Positions 10,539 to 23,000 of a DNA stretch of 64,000 bases are shown here, piece by piece (position 1 is the stretch's first letter; the number at the start of each line of letters is the position of its first letter). Below the pieces are notes generated by a model. The model was not told the origin of the DNA. It saw only the letters and a program-made list of their open reading frames with translations, and ran no database searches. Origin of the DNA: Carnegiea gigantea (lineage: Eukaryota; Streptophyta; Magnoliopsida; Caryophyllales; Cactaceae); contig JAKOGI010000535.1 of assembly GCA_029747015.1 (NCBI GenBank), positions 415,001-479,000 of the forward strand, read 5' to 3'. The position numbers and the translations under genes were made by a program.

Positions 10539-12950
10539 TGTAAAACCCCAAAAATTTATATTTACAATCCTCAAAAAAGAGTTAAGATGATCCTTAGTTA
10601 CTTGAGCTCATACGGAATATTTTAGAATAGACCTTCATTAGTTAGAATTTTAGACCGAACCCTTATTTTATAATTGGGCCCAATCCAAGCTCTTGACAAA
10701 AAATTATAAATTTCAATTTTAAATTGAAATTAATAATTTATAAAAAAAATTTTGATTTTTGAAATATAAATTTTATTTGAGAAATTCAGATTTTATTAAT
10801 GAGAGTTTTCTCTCAAAAGTTCAAATTTTAAAGATTTTGAATTAAGAGGTATTTGTGGTTAGGATGTTAAAATCCTCTAATATTATAAAACAAAGGTTTT
10901 CTTTTTTTTTTCCCCCCTTTTAAACCCTAGCTAAGCCCCCCTCTTGAGTAGCCGTGAGGCCCAAAAAAAAAAAATATTCCTCTTATGTGGAACCCCCTCT
11001 CATTCAGCCTTTACCTCACACCTATCTCAACTCATAACCCTAGCACCTACCCCTCTCCCCTTCCAGCCACCACCACCCCCTCCAGCAGTAGCAGCCGCCA
11101 TCACCACCAGCCTGCTGCCACTGCCTCCCCCTACCGCCCACCAAAGCCATCAAGCCTTCCTTCCTCCTTGACTTTCCTTGGGTCAAAAAGTTAGTTTTTT
11201 TTGGATTGTTTAAGTTTAGAACCTTTATGCTTTTAAAGAAAGGATTTTTACAGTAAATTCACTCAGTTTCTAGACTCTAATTACTTCTCTTTCATGATTG
11301 AAATACAATAATTAGATTTTGGGGTGATTTGAAAGCTTACAAACAAGCATCTCACCTCCCACTTTTGTATTCAAGGTAAGCAAAAAACTTTCTCCTCAAA
11401 ACCTCTCTTGAAAGTGGGCTTGGATATGTTTTAGTAATTTTGTAGTTGTTGTTGATGATTAGTAGTAGTTTTGGATTGATTTGGGTGACATTGGTTATGT
11501 GTAACACTTGATTTCATGCATGGGGTCTAGGGTTAGTCAGTACTAGAAACTACCCTACAAATGCACCAATTTTTTGATTAAATGACTTTTTTATGTGCTA
11601 TCTCAAAAGTAAAATAAAAATTCATAAATGTAGACCTATGCGTCTATTTGTATAAGAATCTGAATCATGAATTTTAGGTTCAACATGAGGGAGAAATAAA
11701 TGTTTTCCCAAGACTATGCAAATTTGGAATGAAACAGGCTATGTGGGAAGAAGTGGCATTTTGAGGAAGTTTTTGTGGATTTTTGGGAATTTCCTTAAAA
11801 TAAACATTGTAGTAGACAAACATACCTTTCCATAATGTGCTTAAACACCTCCATAAGAGGTTTGTAGGTGAAGACATGGCTTCTGCAAAGGAGGGCATAA
11901 TCTTGACCTAAAACTACCCTAAAGCCCTGGTAGGTTTAAGTTGCATTAATTGTTATTCTGAGGTATTTGAGTTCTAAAAAGTGATATGGGTTCATAAAAA
12001 TTAGAATCTAGGGATGTTAGTTCTAGTAAAGTGGTACTAGTGGTGTGGTTGACTCTTAGGTTGGAAAAAAAAATATAGTTTTTGGTGTAAGAATTCACTT
12101 GCGTCAGTCCATGTTGTGACGCTTTAATTTTACTGTTTAGGTCCAATACTCTATTTCGAGCTCAAGCTAGGCCCCTATGTTTTTTTGAGGTAATGTCTAT
12201 GCCCTAACTCCCCTTGGTTGCTCTTTTAAAATGATTTTAGTTGTTTATGAACGGTTATGCGATGTTGTATGCGAAGAGGACCTTATATGTAAACTGTGAA
12301 CTACAGCTAGTGATTCTATGATTTTATGAATGTGGAACATCATGGTGTGACTGAATGTTTTATTTGAGCAATTCATGTTTTCAATGGTTTTGCTAAGTAG
12401 TGGAAGATTGTTTGACATGGGTTGGGCTTCCGTGAAATCAAACAGATTATTCATAATATACTAATCCTAAAGCAAAAGACTAAGGCAAGTTTGCGGGAGC
12501 GTGCCCCCTAAGATCAGGGTAGGTTCACCTTGATATTGAGACAAGTTAGTCTCCCCAGGTTATAGCATATAGCTTTCGGGTACGTGCCATTGCAGATGGA
12601 TGTATGCCAAGATGAATTCTGGTAACCCATATCGTTGTTTAGCAGAAGGCCATGAGACCCTCTGGTGGGATGGCTCGCCAAGGATAATTTACTTGCTGTG
12701 ACTTTTAAATAGCAGTTATTGTTTAAAATTGAAGATCTTGAACGGGTTAGAAATCATTTTCGGACTATTTGAATGTTTCCTCGCACCCCTAAATGTTTGG
12801 AATGAATTTAAGAAGGTCTTTTGCGGTTAGAAGTGGACATTATTGAGCTCCATCCCATTGTTTAAAATGGGGTATTTTGCACCGACCACCCCTCGAGTCT
12901 TCGGTATTAATTGTTTTCGACCCTGATCTTGTTTTGTTGGGTTATAACTA
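10539..12950 (+). mobile_element. Solo-LTR-like block of a long-LTR gypsy element
   Basis: Begins TGTAAAACCCCAAAAATTT, close to the TGTAACACCCC start common in plant Tekay/del-type LTRs, and ends near GTTATAACTA. It has a CT/C-rich stretch followed by a splice-donor-like AAGGTAAGC (about 11373) and a GC-richer end part (12480-12950), a layout like the block at 56098-59811. No primer site, polypurine tract or coding domain is present. Flanks are viral fragment E on the left and copy B on the right, without a matching target duplication. Proline-rich ORFs at 10944-11194 are composition artefacts. Confidence 0.45.
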
Positions 12951-13246
12951 CCATGCTTGGCAAAATAATTAAAGCTTAATTAGAGAGTTTTGACTATTAC
13001 CTGAACGTAGTTGGCGCTGGACTCCGATGTTCCTCTAGCTTCTAGTTTGCAGAGATTGCTAATCTCAGCCTCACCTTCCTTAGATCAGGCATAACACAGA
13101 TCCGTTTCGTTTCCCACCTCGAACAGTAGTCACTAATCAAGCTTTATATATTTTTTTTTAAAGGATAGTGAGACTTTAATCAAGAAATTATAATATTTAG
13201 AGCATAAAGTTCAATTGGATAATGCTCCCTACTGGGAAAACTTCTT

Positions 13247-13252
13247 TTTATT
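13247..13252 (-). terminator. Viral poly(A) signal AATAAA (copy B)
   Basis: AATAAA on the minus strand, about 150 bp after the TATA box, placed as in fragment E. Confidence 0.5.
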
Positions 13253-13402
13253 GAAAGTTTAAAAGTTTAAATATTATAATGGAAAGGTTGAAGAGGGACT
13301 TTAAGCTATGATCATTAGAGACACTTGCTCATAGAGAAATAGAGAAACCCAACTTTTCTTATGCTCAAATGACCGTGTCCCTTCTCAGCACTCGACCTTT
13401 TT

Positions 13403-13410
13403 ATTTATAG
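13403..13410 (-). promoter_or_regulatory. TATA box of the viral promoter (copy B)
   Basis: Minus strand CTATAAAT, 174 bp past the native stop. The next 60 bp, including a TCATTTGAGC-like segment, are conserved with fragment E. Confidence 0.6.
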
Positions 13411-13583
13411 AAGGGATGGGGGCGCCAAGGATGCCCTAACAGCTATAGTACATACTAATTTTTCATATGGCTATAGTACACATTGACGGTTACAGTACAC
13501 TGCTTTATTTTACAAACCAGACACTTGTCAAGAGAGTACAATGATGGGGCAGCCACTTTTTAGAACTTTTAATGAAGACAAGA

Positions 13584-16500
13584 CTAGTCATTATTGAGTT
13601 TCTACATGCTTTCATCTCCAATTATATTTTCCAGATCATCATTATCTGAATAATCATCAAAATCTTCATCAAGTTGCTTAAGATGTTCTGGATTCCATTC
13701 TTCAGATAATTCAAGGAGATATTTTTTTCCTTTTTCTGATAAGAATTTTTCAGCTCTAATATCAAAGAGATAACCAAATATATCTTCTGACACTGCTCCG
13801 TCCATGTTCATTTAGTCTTTAAATTCATTATCATAGGCGAAAGTAGTGTTTCTATAATGCATTAATGTTTTTCCTTATTCGATTAATACCCAACATTGAT
13901 GATAAGTGTTGAAAAATCCAATGGCCCTTGATAAAGTAGGATCAGTAACTAGATGTACTAGATTTCCATAAATCCAATATTATCGTTGATCATTGAGATC
14001 GTCGCAATCAATGATTTGGATAAGATAATGGGCTGGTTTGACTTTTTTATTTTCATATTGAATCAGAGTGCTATAAACCTCTAAAGTTAGGCATCTGCGA
14101 ACTAAAATTTTTGTTGGACCCTCAGGAGATGCAAGAATCTAATGGATCCTTTTGAATGTGCATTGCTGGAATTTAGTTAAGGTTGAGAAAAACAAAAAAT
14201 TTGGATCTGGGATTTCTATGAAGTAAAGTACCATCCCGTATTTCTAGGCTTTAAAGATAAGATCATTTGGAGATAATGAATTTGCTGGGAAACAAATACC
14301 ACTAACTCCAGATCTGTTAGGAAAATAGATCATTTTACTTCAAGACTCCCAAATATCATAGAAATAATGATGATAAAAGTTGATACAGGCAGCATACCAC
14401 TCATTGAACTATTTTTCTTGAACATGAGAACTTTTTTTTTTTGGTGGATAGCATAAGGACACTAAAGGTAACTAATTTGTAATTCTAGAAGGGAAAATCT
14501 TTGGGCTATTAGGTAGGTAGTAGATATTAGACCAAAACATGATCTACTTTTTGTATGGAATTTTAGGTTATTAATAAGGACTTTACTAGAAAGCGTAACT
14601 TGTTCTAGTAGTAATGGCATTTCATTAAGGATTTCTTCCTTTTCTGGCCGGAGGTTGGCTTTGATGATTACCATTGGCGAGTTCTCGAGTTAGATTGTCT
14701 GCCAGAGAGTTCTTGGATCCCTGTATATATTCAATAGAGAAGAAAAACTGATTAAGCCATAATTGCCAAGGTAGGAGTCGCCCTTATGCTTGCATATTCA
14801 ATAAATTCTTTCTTACAAAACCAATGATTCCTTTGCAATCAGTTCAAATAAGAAAAGGTTTTGAGGCTAGAAAGATTGAGAATTTTTCAATTCTCCTTAT
14901 GACTGCAAGGATTTCTTTTTCCATTATGAGATAGTTGCATTCTACTTCACTAAAACTTCCACTATAATATTTGCAGAGTTTTTCTTCTTCTTTGATTTTG
15001 AGTACCGCACTCCAGTGCTCTTTGCTGGCATCTGTTTCAAGAACTAAACCATCTCCTTCATTAGGCAAATTAAGAACAGGAAGATTTTTACACATCTTTT
15101 TGAAGTTTTGAATAATCTTTGCATCATTAGTGGTTCATGTCCAACTTACTTCTTTCTTGAGTTTCTGCTGCAATGACTTTCTTAATTTAGCTAAATCTTT
15201 AATGAAGCCTAAAGCATAGGTAAGGCATCCAAGAAATCTTTCTAGTTGTTTCCTATCTTCAATTTTTTCAGGAAAATTTTCTATTTTTTCTAGAATATGC
15301 TTTTGTAGAATTATTTGTCCAGCTTTTATCGCTAACCCTAAAAACTCAATTTCTTGTTCAGCATAAATACATTTGTTTTTACCAGTATAATACCATGATC
15401 AATGCATCTTTGGGTGCCAGCCAAGACATCATCTTTGTGCTGTTTTATGGTTTTGGAAAAGACAAAGATGTCATCGATGTAAACTAAACAACAATGATTG
15501 AGGTCTTTAAAGATATTATCCATTCTTCTTTGGAATATTTGAGGTGCATTATTAAGACCAAATGGCATTATTATCTATTCGTAATGTTCTTATAGGGCAC
15601 TAAATGCAGTTAACAGAAAGCTTTCCTCATCCATTTTTATCTACCAATATCCGCTTTTACAATCTATTTTTGAGAACCAAGAGGCTCCTTAAATTCTGTT
15701 AAAAAGGACCGTTTTGTTAGAAATGTAGTAACCATCAAAGACAGTATTATTGTTAAACTTTTTGTAATTGATTACCATTCTGGCCATTCCTCTTTTTTCT
15801 TCAACATGCTTTCTCATCATGAAAGCAGGACTGATGTGAGGACTCTTGCTATTTCTGATTAATCTTTTATCGAGGAGTTCTTTAATTTGTTTATCAAATT
15901 CTTGAATATCCTAGTGTGTATACACCATTTGTTTTACTCGGATAATAGTGTTGGGATTTAATAAAGTAATCTTAGCAAATATTTTATCTTTATCCCAAAA
16001 TTTTAGAGGACCATCAGAGTAGAGCTCTTTGCATAATTTCTCTTGTTGTTCAACAATCTGCTCTTTAATAGATAACTCAAGCATTGAAATTAGTAATGCT
16101 ACTTCACATTGTGCTGGCATTACCTTCTCACCGTGCTGGCTGCGTATAAACTCAATTTTCTGATGAGTGTAAGCCTTCCTTAATTTTTCAGTCGAAGCTG
16201 AGTGATAATTAATTGTGAATATTATTTGGTTTACGGTTTGCGTGCATGGAGAATATAATCTTTGAAAATTATTTCCAATAATCATATCATGAGAAGGTTG
16301 ATCAGTAGCCTATAGAACTAGTATAATGCATTAAACTCCTCCTAATTCTATGGTTAACCCTTCTTTGACTTCATTGTGACTCATAATACTATTATCAACT
16401 ATCCTCACTTGTAGGGGATTTTTAGCTCTTTTCCACATAAACTCTGGAAATAATGATATTTTTTCAAAGCATATAGAACAGCCACTATCTATGTAAGCAC

Positions 16501-19079
16501 ACAGTTCATATTTATTATATCCCTCTAAACATACTTTTATTGGGATATAGATGCTATTAGGATTCGTATTGGTAGCTTTATAGCATATCTCTATACTCAT
16601 GTTCTTGACTAATTCATCCTCATAGATTGGTTCACTAATAGTTCTAGTTTTGTGCCCAATGACTTTTCTTTCTAAGCTCATAACTCGATCTACAATGGGT
16701 CTTGCAGCTTCAAAATTCATTCCACTCATTTCACTAGCCAGGCTAATGGTATCATCTTCTTTAAGCTCTTCTTTAGCGGATGAGGATCCTTCTCCCCAAT
16801 CTGATCTTGTACTTCTCAATAATTGAGGTTTTATGGTGATTTTACACCTCCTTGTCAATTTTTATTATATTTTTCTTATTGATCTTTGTAGGGTTAGCAA
16901 AGCTAGATATCTATGAGTGATCAATTTTTATCTGCTGGGGATTAAACTTAATCCTCTAGATCTTTTGCATAGGAGTAGGGCTTTCAAATTTTTATAGTTC
17001 TATCATAGGTACCTTAGTCTTTGGGTCTATTGTATTATTATAGATAATTTTCCGAAATATCCTTAAAGGATATCCTCTTCATTTCAGGTCCATCGCAATT
17101 GTTTTTATCTTAAGAAATAAGAAGTTTTTAGCAAATTCATCTTTTAGACTCACATAATATCCAGGTCGGTAATTAAATCCCGCTGACCCATTACATGAGT
17201 TGGTCTTTATCCCTGTGATAATTTGATTATTAAATTTGGTATGCCTAATGTCACTGAGTAAAGTATAAAGATCAATATCCTTACCATAGTATTATGATGG
17301 AGTGATTAAACTTAGACACTTCCGACATGGGTATACCTATATTTTCTAACTTTATTATGCTTAAGGATATTTTCCCAATTAATGAGATTAACTTCCTCAA
17401 CGTCATACTCACAATCCTTAATCTCTATATCTCTTTCCATCATTTCACATATATATTTGCTTTTTAATTGAAAGATGAATTTTTTATAGATCATATCTTT
17501 TTGAATTATGGGAAGGACCCAATCTCCCTTGACTTCCTCGTGGTCATTGTTTACAACACACTCTCCACCTTGAAGATCACCAAGGCTAACCGAGCTACTT
17601 TCTATCATATGACTTTTTTCTTCATAATCACTTTCTTCATATTCATTGTCCAATATAATTTCAACAATTCCTTGTTGTTACTTAGGGCTAGGTCTAATGC
17701 CTCATCTTTACTAAGCTCAACATAATCTAAGCTTCCTAAGGTTTCGATAAGCTTGTTATTCTTCCTATTTTTGCATAATGTCCTACTTCTCCGTATGCCC
17801 AGCATTTGCAGTCTTTTGTCCCTGCTGGATAGTAAGCGGCTTTAATAAAAAACCTTCGTTTTTTAGGACTCGGTTTGTTATAATATTTTCTTTTATATTT
17901 CTCTCCCCTTTGCTTATTTAAGCTCTTTTTGTTATAAAATTTTTTTTTCGTCTTCTCTCGGGTTCTTTTCCCCATTGGTGTGGTGAATCCCAGCAAGTCA
18001 GGAATTGCTTCTTAATTTTCTTTTGCTTTTGGAGATCAAGAAATTAATCATTGACCCATTTTCTTAGATAAGAGATTCTAGAGCCAAGGGTATTAATGAC
18101 ATCTGCTCGTTCCAGATATACAATGTAGTTTTCATTGATTATGGAATTTATAGGATATGGGAATTTGTCATAAAACATATCAAGATTGGTTTCATTGTTC
18201 CCAATTTTGTAATAATATTGACTAAATTCAACAATATAATTTTTTAGATATCTCATATCCTATAATTCTATGTTATTAATCTTTCTTTACCATTCTTTTG
18301 CTTTTCTTCGGAATCAAGCTTAGCTCCGATGAACTCAATTTCAATTTCTTTACATAAACCTTTAAACATGGCAGCTGGTGTCTCCATCATTCTTAATGTA
18401 TTTTTACCTTCTTTAGTTAATGAATCATACCAGTCAGTTACAGTGCCAGAAAAGTATGTTCTATGTAATTTAAGAAATTGGCAGCAATCCATGTAGTATT
18501 TAAGTTTAAGACACTATTCATGCCTCTTTTTCAATGCTCAAATATTTCTTTTCTATTACGGGCTCCATCAATATTTAAGATATATCCTGTTTGATAATTG
18601 GAGTAAGGCCAATTTCTTTGAAAGTTGTGGTTTTCCTTGGGACAAACCCAAAGGAAAAATTGGTTGTACGTCCTGCTGGAATGTATCTAGGTCTTAAAAA
18701 ATGAGTATTTCTCCTAGAAGGTTCACCAAATTCTTCAGGCTTAGGGATTACATCGGTAACGAGATTGGTCTCTGTATATAAGTCAATTTCTTCTCTAATT
18801 TTGTTAATCTCATCCTCAGCAGCCATTTTACTATATATTTTATCTAATTTTCTTTTAATTTCTTCTAATGGTAATGCATTAAGATCATCAAGTTTAATAA
18901 GGTTTATTTGCTGATATATTTCTTCTTCTAATTGGACATTCTTAGTCTCTTCATTATCATCTGATAATACATCATGTTTATTACTAATTGCGCTCATGAT
19001 TTTGTTTAATTCTTCTGGGTTTTGCTCTTTGTCGAACATATTATGCAGTTCGTCAAGAGTATATTACTTATACTCCATC
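13584..19079 (-). pseudogene. Viral polyprotein of copy B: CP - zinc knuckle - MP - PR - RT - RNase H - C-terminal extension
   Basis: Inferred start ATG 19077-19079; inferred native stop 13584-13586; about 1,830 codons if unbroken. Codon 5 is TAA where copy A has CAA. Coat protein traces are 18575-19039, 18268-18492 and 18044-18256 in shifted frames. The zinc knuckle is at 17766-17810, with CKCWAYGEVGHY visible. The acidic linker and start of MP are at 17312-17653, and the MP core is about 17100-17360. Protease is in 16331-16858, with AYIDSGCS and Asp-Ser-Gly at 16481-16489. RT is 15338-15568, with an intact YIDD at 15470-15481. RNase H is 14844-15095, with TDAS and YLIMEKE. The part from about 14700 to 13604 is an unassigned extension shared with copy C. 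Confidence 0.85.
13604..14700 (-). pseudogene. Unassigned C-terminal domain downstream of viral RNase H (copy B)
   Basis: Around 350 residues lie between the expected end of RNase H and the polyprotein stop. Readable parts include YDIWES followed by a KMIYFPNRSG segment (about 14290-14360), then IQYENKKVKPAHYLIQIID (about 14020-14080), the open stretch 14462-14674, and the acidic tail 13602-13811. Copy C keeps the same landmarks (YDIWKS, FFPDRSE, EYENENAKPAHHLIQ), so this was coding in the ancestor. Several stops are single changes from Trp codons. I do not know a caulimovirid domain that fits it. Confidence 0.6.
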
Positions 19080-19140
19080 TTCTTCTTCTTCTTCTTCTTT
19101 TGCATTTTCCGCTGATTTTTCACTAATCCTTTTTGAATTT

Positions 19141-19449
19141 TTATCTCGTGCAAAGGAAATGGAATCTTTTTTTTGGGTTTTGGAAAGGATATTTATACTG
19201 AAAAGGAGTACTAACACCAGAAGTGGTTTTACTACTGTGCCTTACTTCGTTAACTAGTGAAAGGTGGATTAAAGATATCTGCTTCTTAAGCTCTTTTACT
19301 TCGGCCTTAATTTTAGCTAATTCTACTTTTAATTCTAAAACTATATCAGTGATATAGTTTAATTGTGGTGTCAATGGAGAAAGTCCTTCCGGTGAGTAAA
19401 CAATATGCGAATAATTTGGTCCAGGGCAGGCCGGTGATGATTCAAGCAT
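19141..19449 (-). pseudogene. Small coiled-coil ORF upstream of the polyprotein (copy B)
   Basis: 102 open codons matching the copy A ORF at 4181-4564 from the first residue (MLESSPACPGPNYSHIV against MLELLPACPGLNYSHIV), with the Leu/Ile/Lys/Glu heptad segment in the middle. A frameshift near 19160 replaces the C-terminus of the copy A version. The ATG is 68 bp from the primer site, as in the other copies. Confidence 0.65.
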
Positions 19450-19517
19450 TAATCACAGTTAATTACCTTAATTAATCATTAATTAGCTTAATTATCTGAA
19501 TTATTTTTGGTCACGTG

Positions 19518-19529
19518 GCTCTGATACCA
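19518..19529 (-). promoter_or_regulatory. tRNA-Met primer binding site, copy B
   Basis: Perfect TGGTATCAGAGC on the minus strand, upstream of the coiled-coil ORF. It is preceded by a leader shared with copy A. Confidence 0.9.
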
Positions 19530-19790
19530 AATAAAAGAGGATCGCCAATGCTACTTAATGGGAAAAATTATACATGCGCAAATTTAAAATTTTTGAAAGT
19601 AAGTATTTGAGTATTGGGGGTTAGAATGCAAATTTTAAAACTTTAGGGACTTAAGAAAAATATAGAGGGTGCCTAAAATTAAAGCCAACAACTTTCGAGG
19701 TAGTAGAAACTAAACTTTAAAAGTGTAAGGGCAAAAACATTAACTCCTAAAACTTCAGGGTACCTGGATGCAAACTATCCTTTAAAATGC

Positions 19791-20094
19791 TTTGTTTTCA
19801 GGTACTGATGTGCTGCATGGGAATGGGATATGAGCGAGGCGGTGTAGATGTTTAGATTAAATTTTTTTTATTTGCATTGAAAAATATTGAAGTTTTAGTT
19901 GATATTAGATCTTGACGTTGACTTTGGTTTATACTTTTGTTTATTCTAATTAATTACCTTTTTGCCTTGTGTTTCACTGTGAAATACGGTAGTGACGGTC
20001 ACTAGGATATTTTCACTGCATTAAATAGGCTAAGTATTAACAATAAAAATGAACTAGAATTTTCGAGCCATCACACTAACTACTTCTTATTGTT
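19791..20094. other. Unassigned spacer between virus copies B and C
   Basis: About 300 bp with no coding signal and no repeat edge that I can see. Confidence 0.4.
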
Positions 20095-23000
20095 TAGGAA
20101 ACTATTCTTGTCATTGGCATTGGGATGTTCTAGATCAATTAATTGAATAAGATGATGGGCTGGTTTGGCATTTTCATTTTCATACTCAAAGATTGCACAA
20201 ATATACCTCGACATACAGAGTTCTTTTATATGGTAGTTTTGTTGGATCATTAGGTGATGTAAGAATCCAATGGATCCTTTTAAACATTCACTTTTGAAAC
20301 CTAGTTAATCTTGAGAAGAATGAGTATTTTAGATCTGTGATTTCCAGGAGGTAAGCTACCATCATGTATTCACAAGCTTTCATGATGGGTCATCTAAAGG
20401 GATTGAATTTGTTAAAAAACTAACACCACCAACTTCCGATCTATCAGGAAAGAAAATCCTAGTATTCCATGACTTCCAAATATCATAGCAATAATTATGA
20501 TAATAGTTGATGTGAGCTGCATACTAGTCGTTGAACCAGTTTTCTTGAACATAGGAACCTATTTTTTCTTGAACATCATGAGGACACCCTAAGTGATTTA
20601 TTTGTAACTCTAAAAGGTTGAATCTCTGTACTATTAGATAGGTAGAAGACAGCAAACCAAAAAGTGATCTACTTATTATATAAAATTTCAAAATGTCCAT
20701 AATGATTCTACTAGAAGGAGAACCCTGTTCTCGTAGTAATGGCATTTTATCTTGAATTTCTTCCTTCTTGGTAGGAGTTCTACTCTGATGATCACAATTG
20801 TAGAGTTCACGAGTTAAACTATCTAATAGAGAATTCTTCGATCCCTATGTATGTTCCATGGAGAAAGAAAATTGGTTAAACTATAATTGTGAATGCAAGA
20901 GTCGCTCTTGTGCTTGCATATTTGATAAATTCCATTTTAGAAAACTAGGTATTTCTTTGCAAGTCAAATAAGAAAAAAGATTAAGAACTTTTCAACTTCC
21001 CTTATGATTACAAAGATTTCCTTTTCCGTTGTAGGATAGTTGCATTCTGCTTTATTAAAATTTTCATTGCAATATTTTCATAGTTTTTCTCCGTCTTTGA
21101 TTTTTAGTACTGCACTCAAGAATTAAGTCTTCTCTTTCATTAGGCAAATTAAGAGTACAAAGATTTTTGCACATCTTTTTGAAGTTTTGAACAATCTTTG
21201 AATCATGAGAGGTCCATGTCCAACTTATTTCTTTCTTGAGTTTCTATTGCAATGGTTTTCTCAATTTAACTAAATCTTTAATAAAATCTAAAGTATAGGT
21301 AAAACACCAAGAAATCTTTCTAATTGCTTCCTATCTTTAGTCTTCTCATGGAATTTTTCTATTTTTTCTAGAATGTGCTTTTATAGAATGATTTGTCCAC
21401 CTTTAATTTGCAGACCTAAAAACTTGATTTCTTGCTCATCATAAATGCACTTGTTCTTACCAGGAATAATACCATGATAAACACATCTTTGGGTGATAGC
21501 TGGGACCCCATTTTTGTGCTATTCTATGGTCTTGAAAAAGACAAGAATATCATTGATGTAAATTAAACAATAGTGATTAAGATTTTTGGAGGTATTATCC
21601 ATTCTTCTTTAGAATATTTGAAGTATATTTTTAAGACCAAATGACATTACTATCCATTTATAATGTCTTTGGGGGACATTAAAAGCAGTTAAATGAATGC
21701 CTTCTTCATCCATTTTTATCTATCAGTATCCACTTTTACAGTCTAAATTCGAGAAGCAAGAGATTCCTTGAATTCTATTAAAAAAACTTGTTTTGTTACG
21801 AATATATTAACCATCAAAGAAAATATTATCATTAGACTTTTTGTAATTGATTGCCATTCTAGCTTTTCCTTTTTTTTCTTCAGCATGATTTCTCCCTATG
21901 AAAGTAGGATTAGTGTGAAAAATCTTCCTATTTCTAATTAATCCTTTATCCAACAGTTCTTTGATTTGCTTATTAAATTCTTGAATGTCCTAGTATGTAT
22001 ACACCATTTGTTTGACTTGGATAACTATTGGGACAAATGTATTATCTTTGTCCCAAAATTTTAGAAGATTATCATAGTAGATTTCTTTAAATAATTGCTC
22101 TTATTGTTCAACGGTATGCTCCTTAATAGGTAACTCTAGTGGTAAGATTGTTAGTACTACTTCACATTGTGTAGGTATTACCTTCTCACCACGCTAGCTG
22201 CATGTAAAATCAATTATCTGATGAGTGTATGCTTTATTTAATTGATCAATAGGAATAGAGTGATCATTTATTGTAAATATGATTTGTCTTATGTTCTGTG
22301 TGCATGAAAAATATAGTCTTGGAAAATCAGTTCCAATAGTCATATCAAAGGATGGTTGATCAGTAACCCATAAAACGGGTATAATGCATTGGACTTCTCG
22401 AATTTTTACGAATAATCCTTCTATGGCTTCATTGTGGCTTATTATGCTATTATCGGCTACTCTTACTTGTGAAGAATTTTTTACCTTTTTTCACATGAAT
22501 TCTGGAAATAGAGATTTTTTTTTTTCAAAACATACAAAACAACCACTATCAATATAAGTACATGATTCATATCTTAATATCCCTCTAAACATACATTTGT
22601 TATGATATAAATGCTATTAGGATTAGTATTGCTAGCTTGATAACATATCTCCATAGTCATATTATTTTTTAATAATCCATCCTCATAAATTGGTTCACTA
22701 ATGGTCCTTATTTTGTACCTAATGACTTTTCGATCTAAAGTCATACTATGATCTACATTGCTTTTTTATGGGTTCAAAATTTATTCTATTCATCTCACTG
22801 GTCATACTAATTGTGTCATCTTTTTTAAACTCTTCTTTAGCTATTGAAGAACCTTCTCCCTGTTTTGATCTTGCACTCATACTTCTTAATAATTGATTGT
22901 TATTCTCCCATTTTCCTCAACTTTTATCACATTCTTCTTGTTGATTTTTGTGGGATTGGCAAAAGTAGATATCCAAGACCTATCAAACTTTACCTCCTAT

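Larger units (their letters stand above)
12951..19790 (-). mobile_element. Endogenous pararetrovirus copy B, near full length
   Basis: About 6.84 kb and the most complete copy. On the minus strand it has leader (19790-19530), primer site, coiled-coil ORF, polyprotein, TATA box, poly(A) signal and leader again to 12951. The left edge matches that of fragment E and the right edge that of copy A. All parts are decayed by stops and frameshifts, so it cannot be active. Confidence 0.9.

Noticed and set aside
10944..11194. Two overlapping proline-rich ORFs resembling cell-wall proteins
   Set aside because: Overlapping frames over a C-rich stretch inside a solo-LTR-like block; no start context, no conservation, typical composition artefact.
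19518..19529. tRNA gene fragments at the TGGTATCAGAGC sites
   Set aside because: These 12-bp matches are primer sites; no cloverleaf surrounds any of them.
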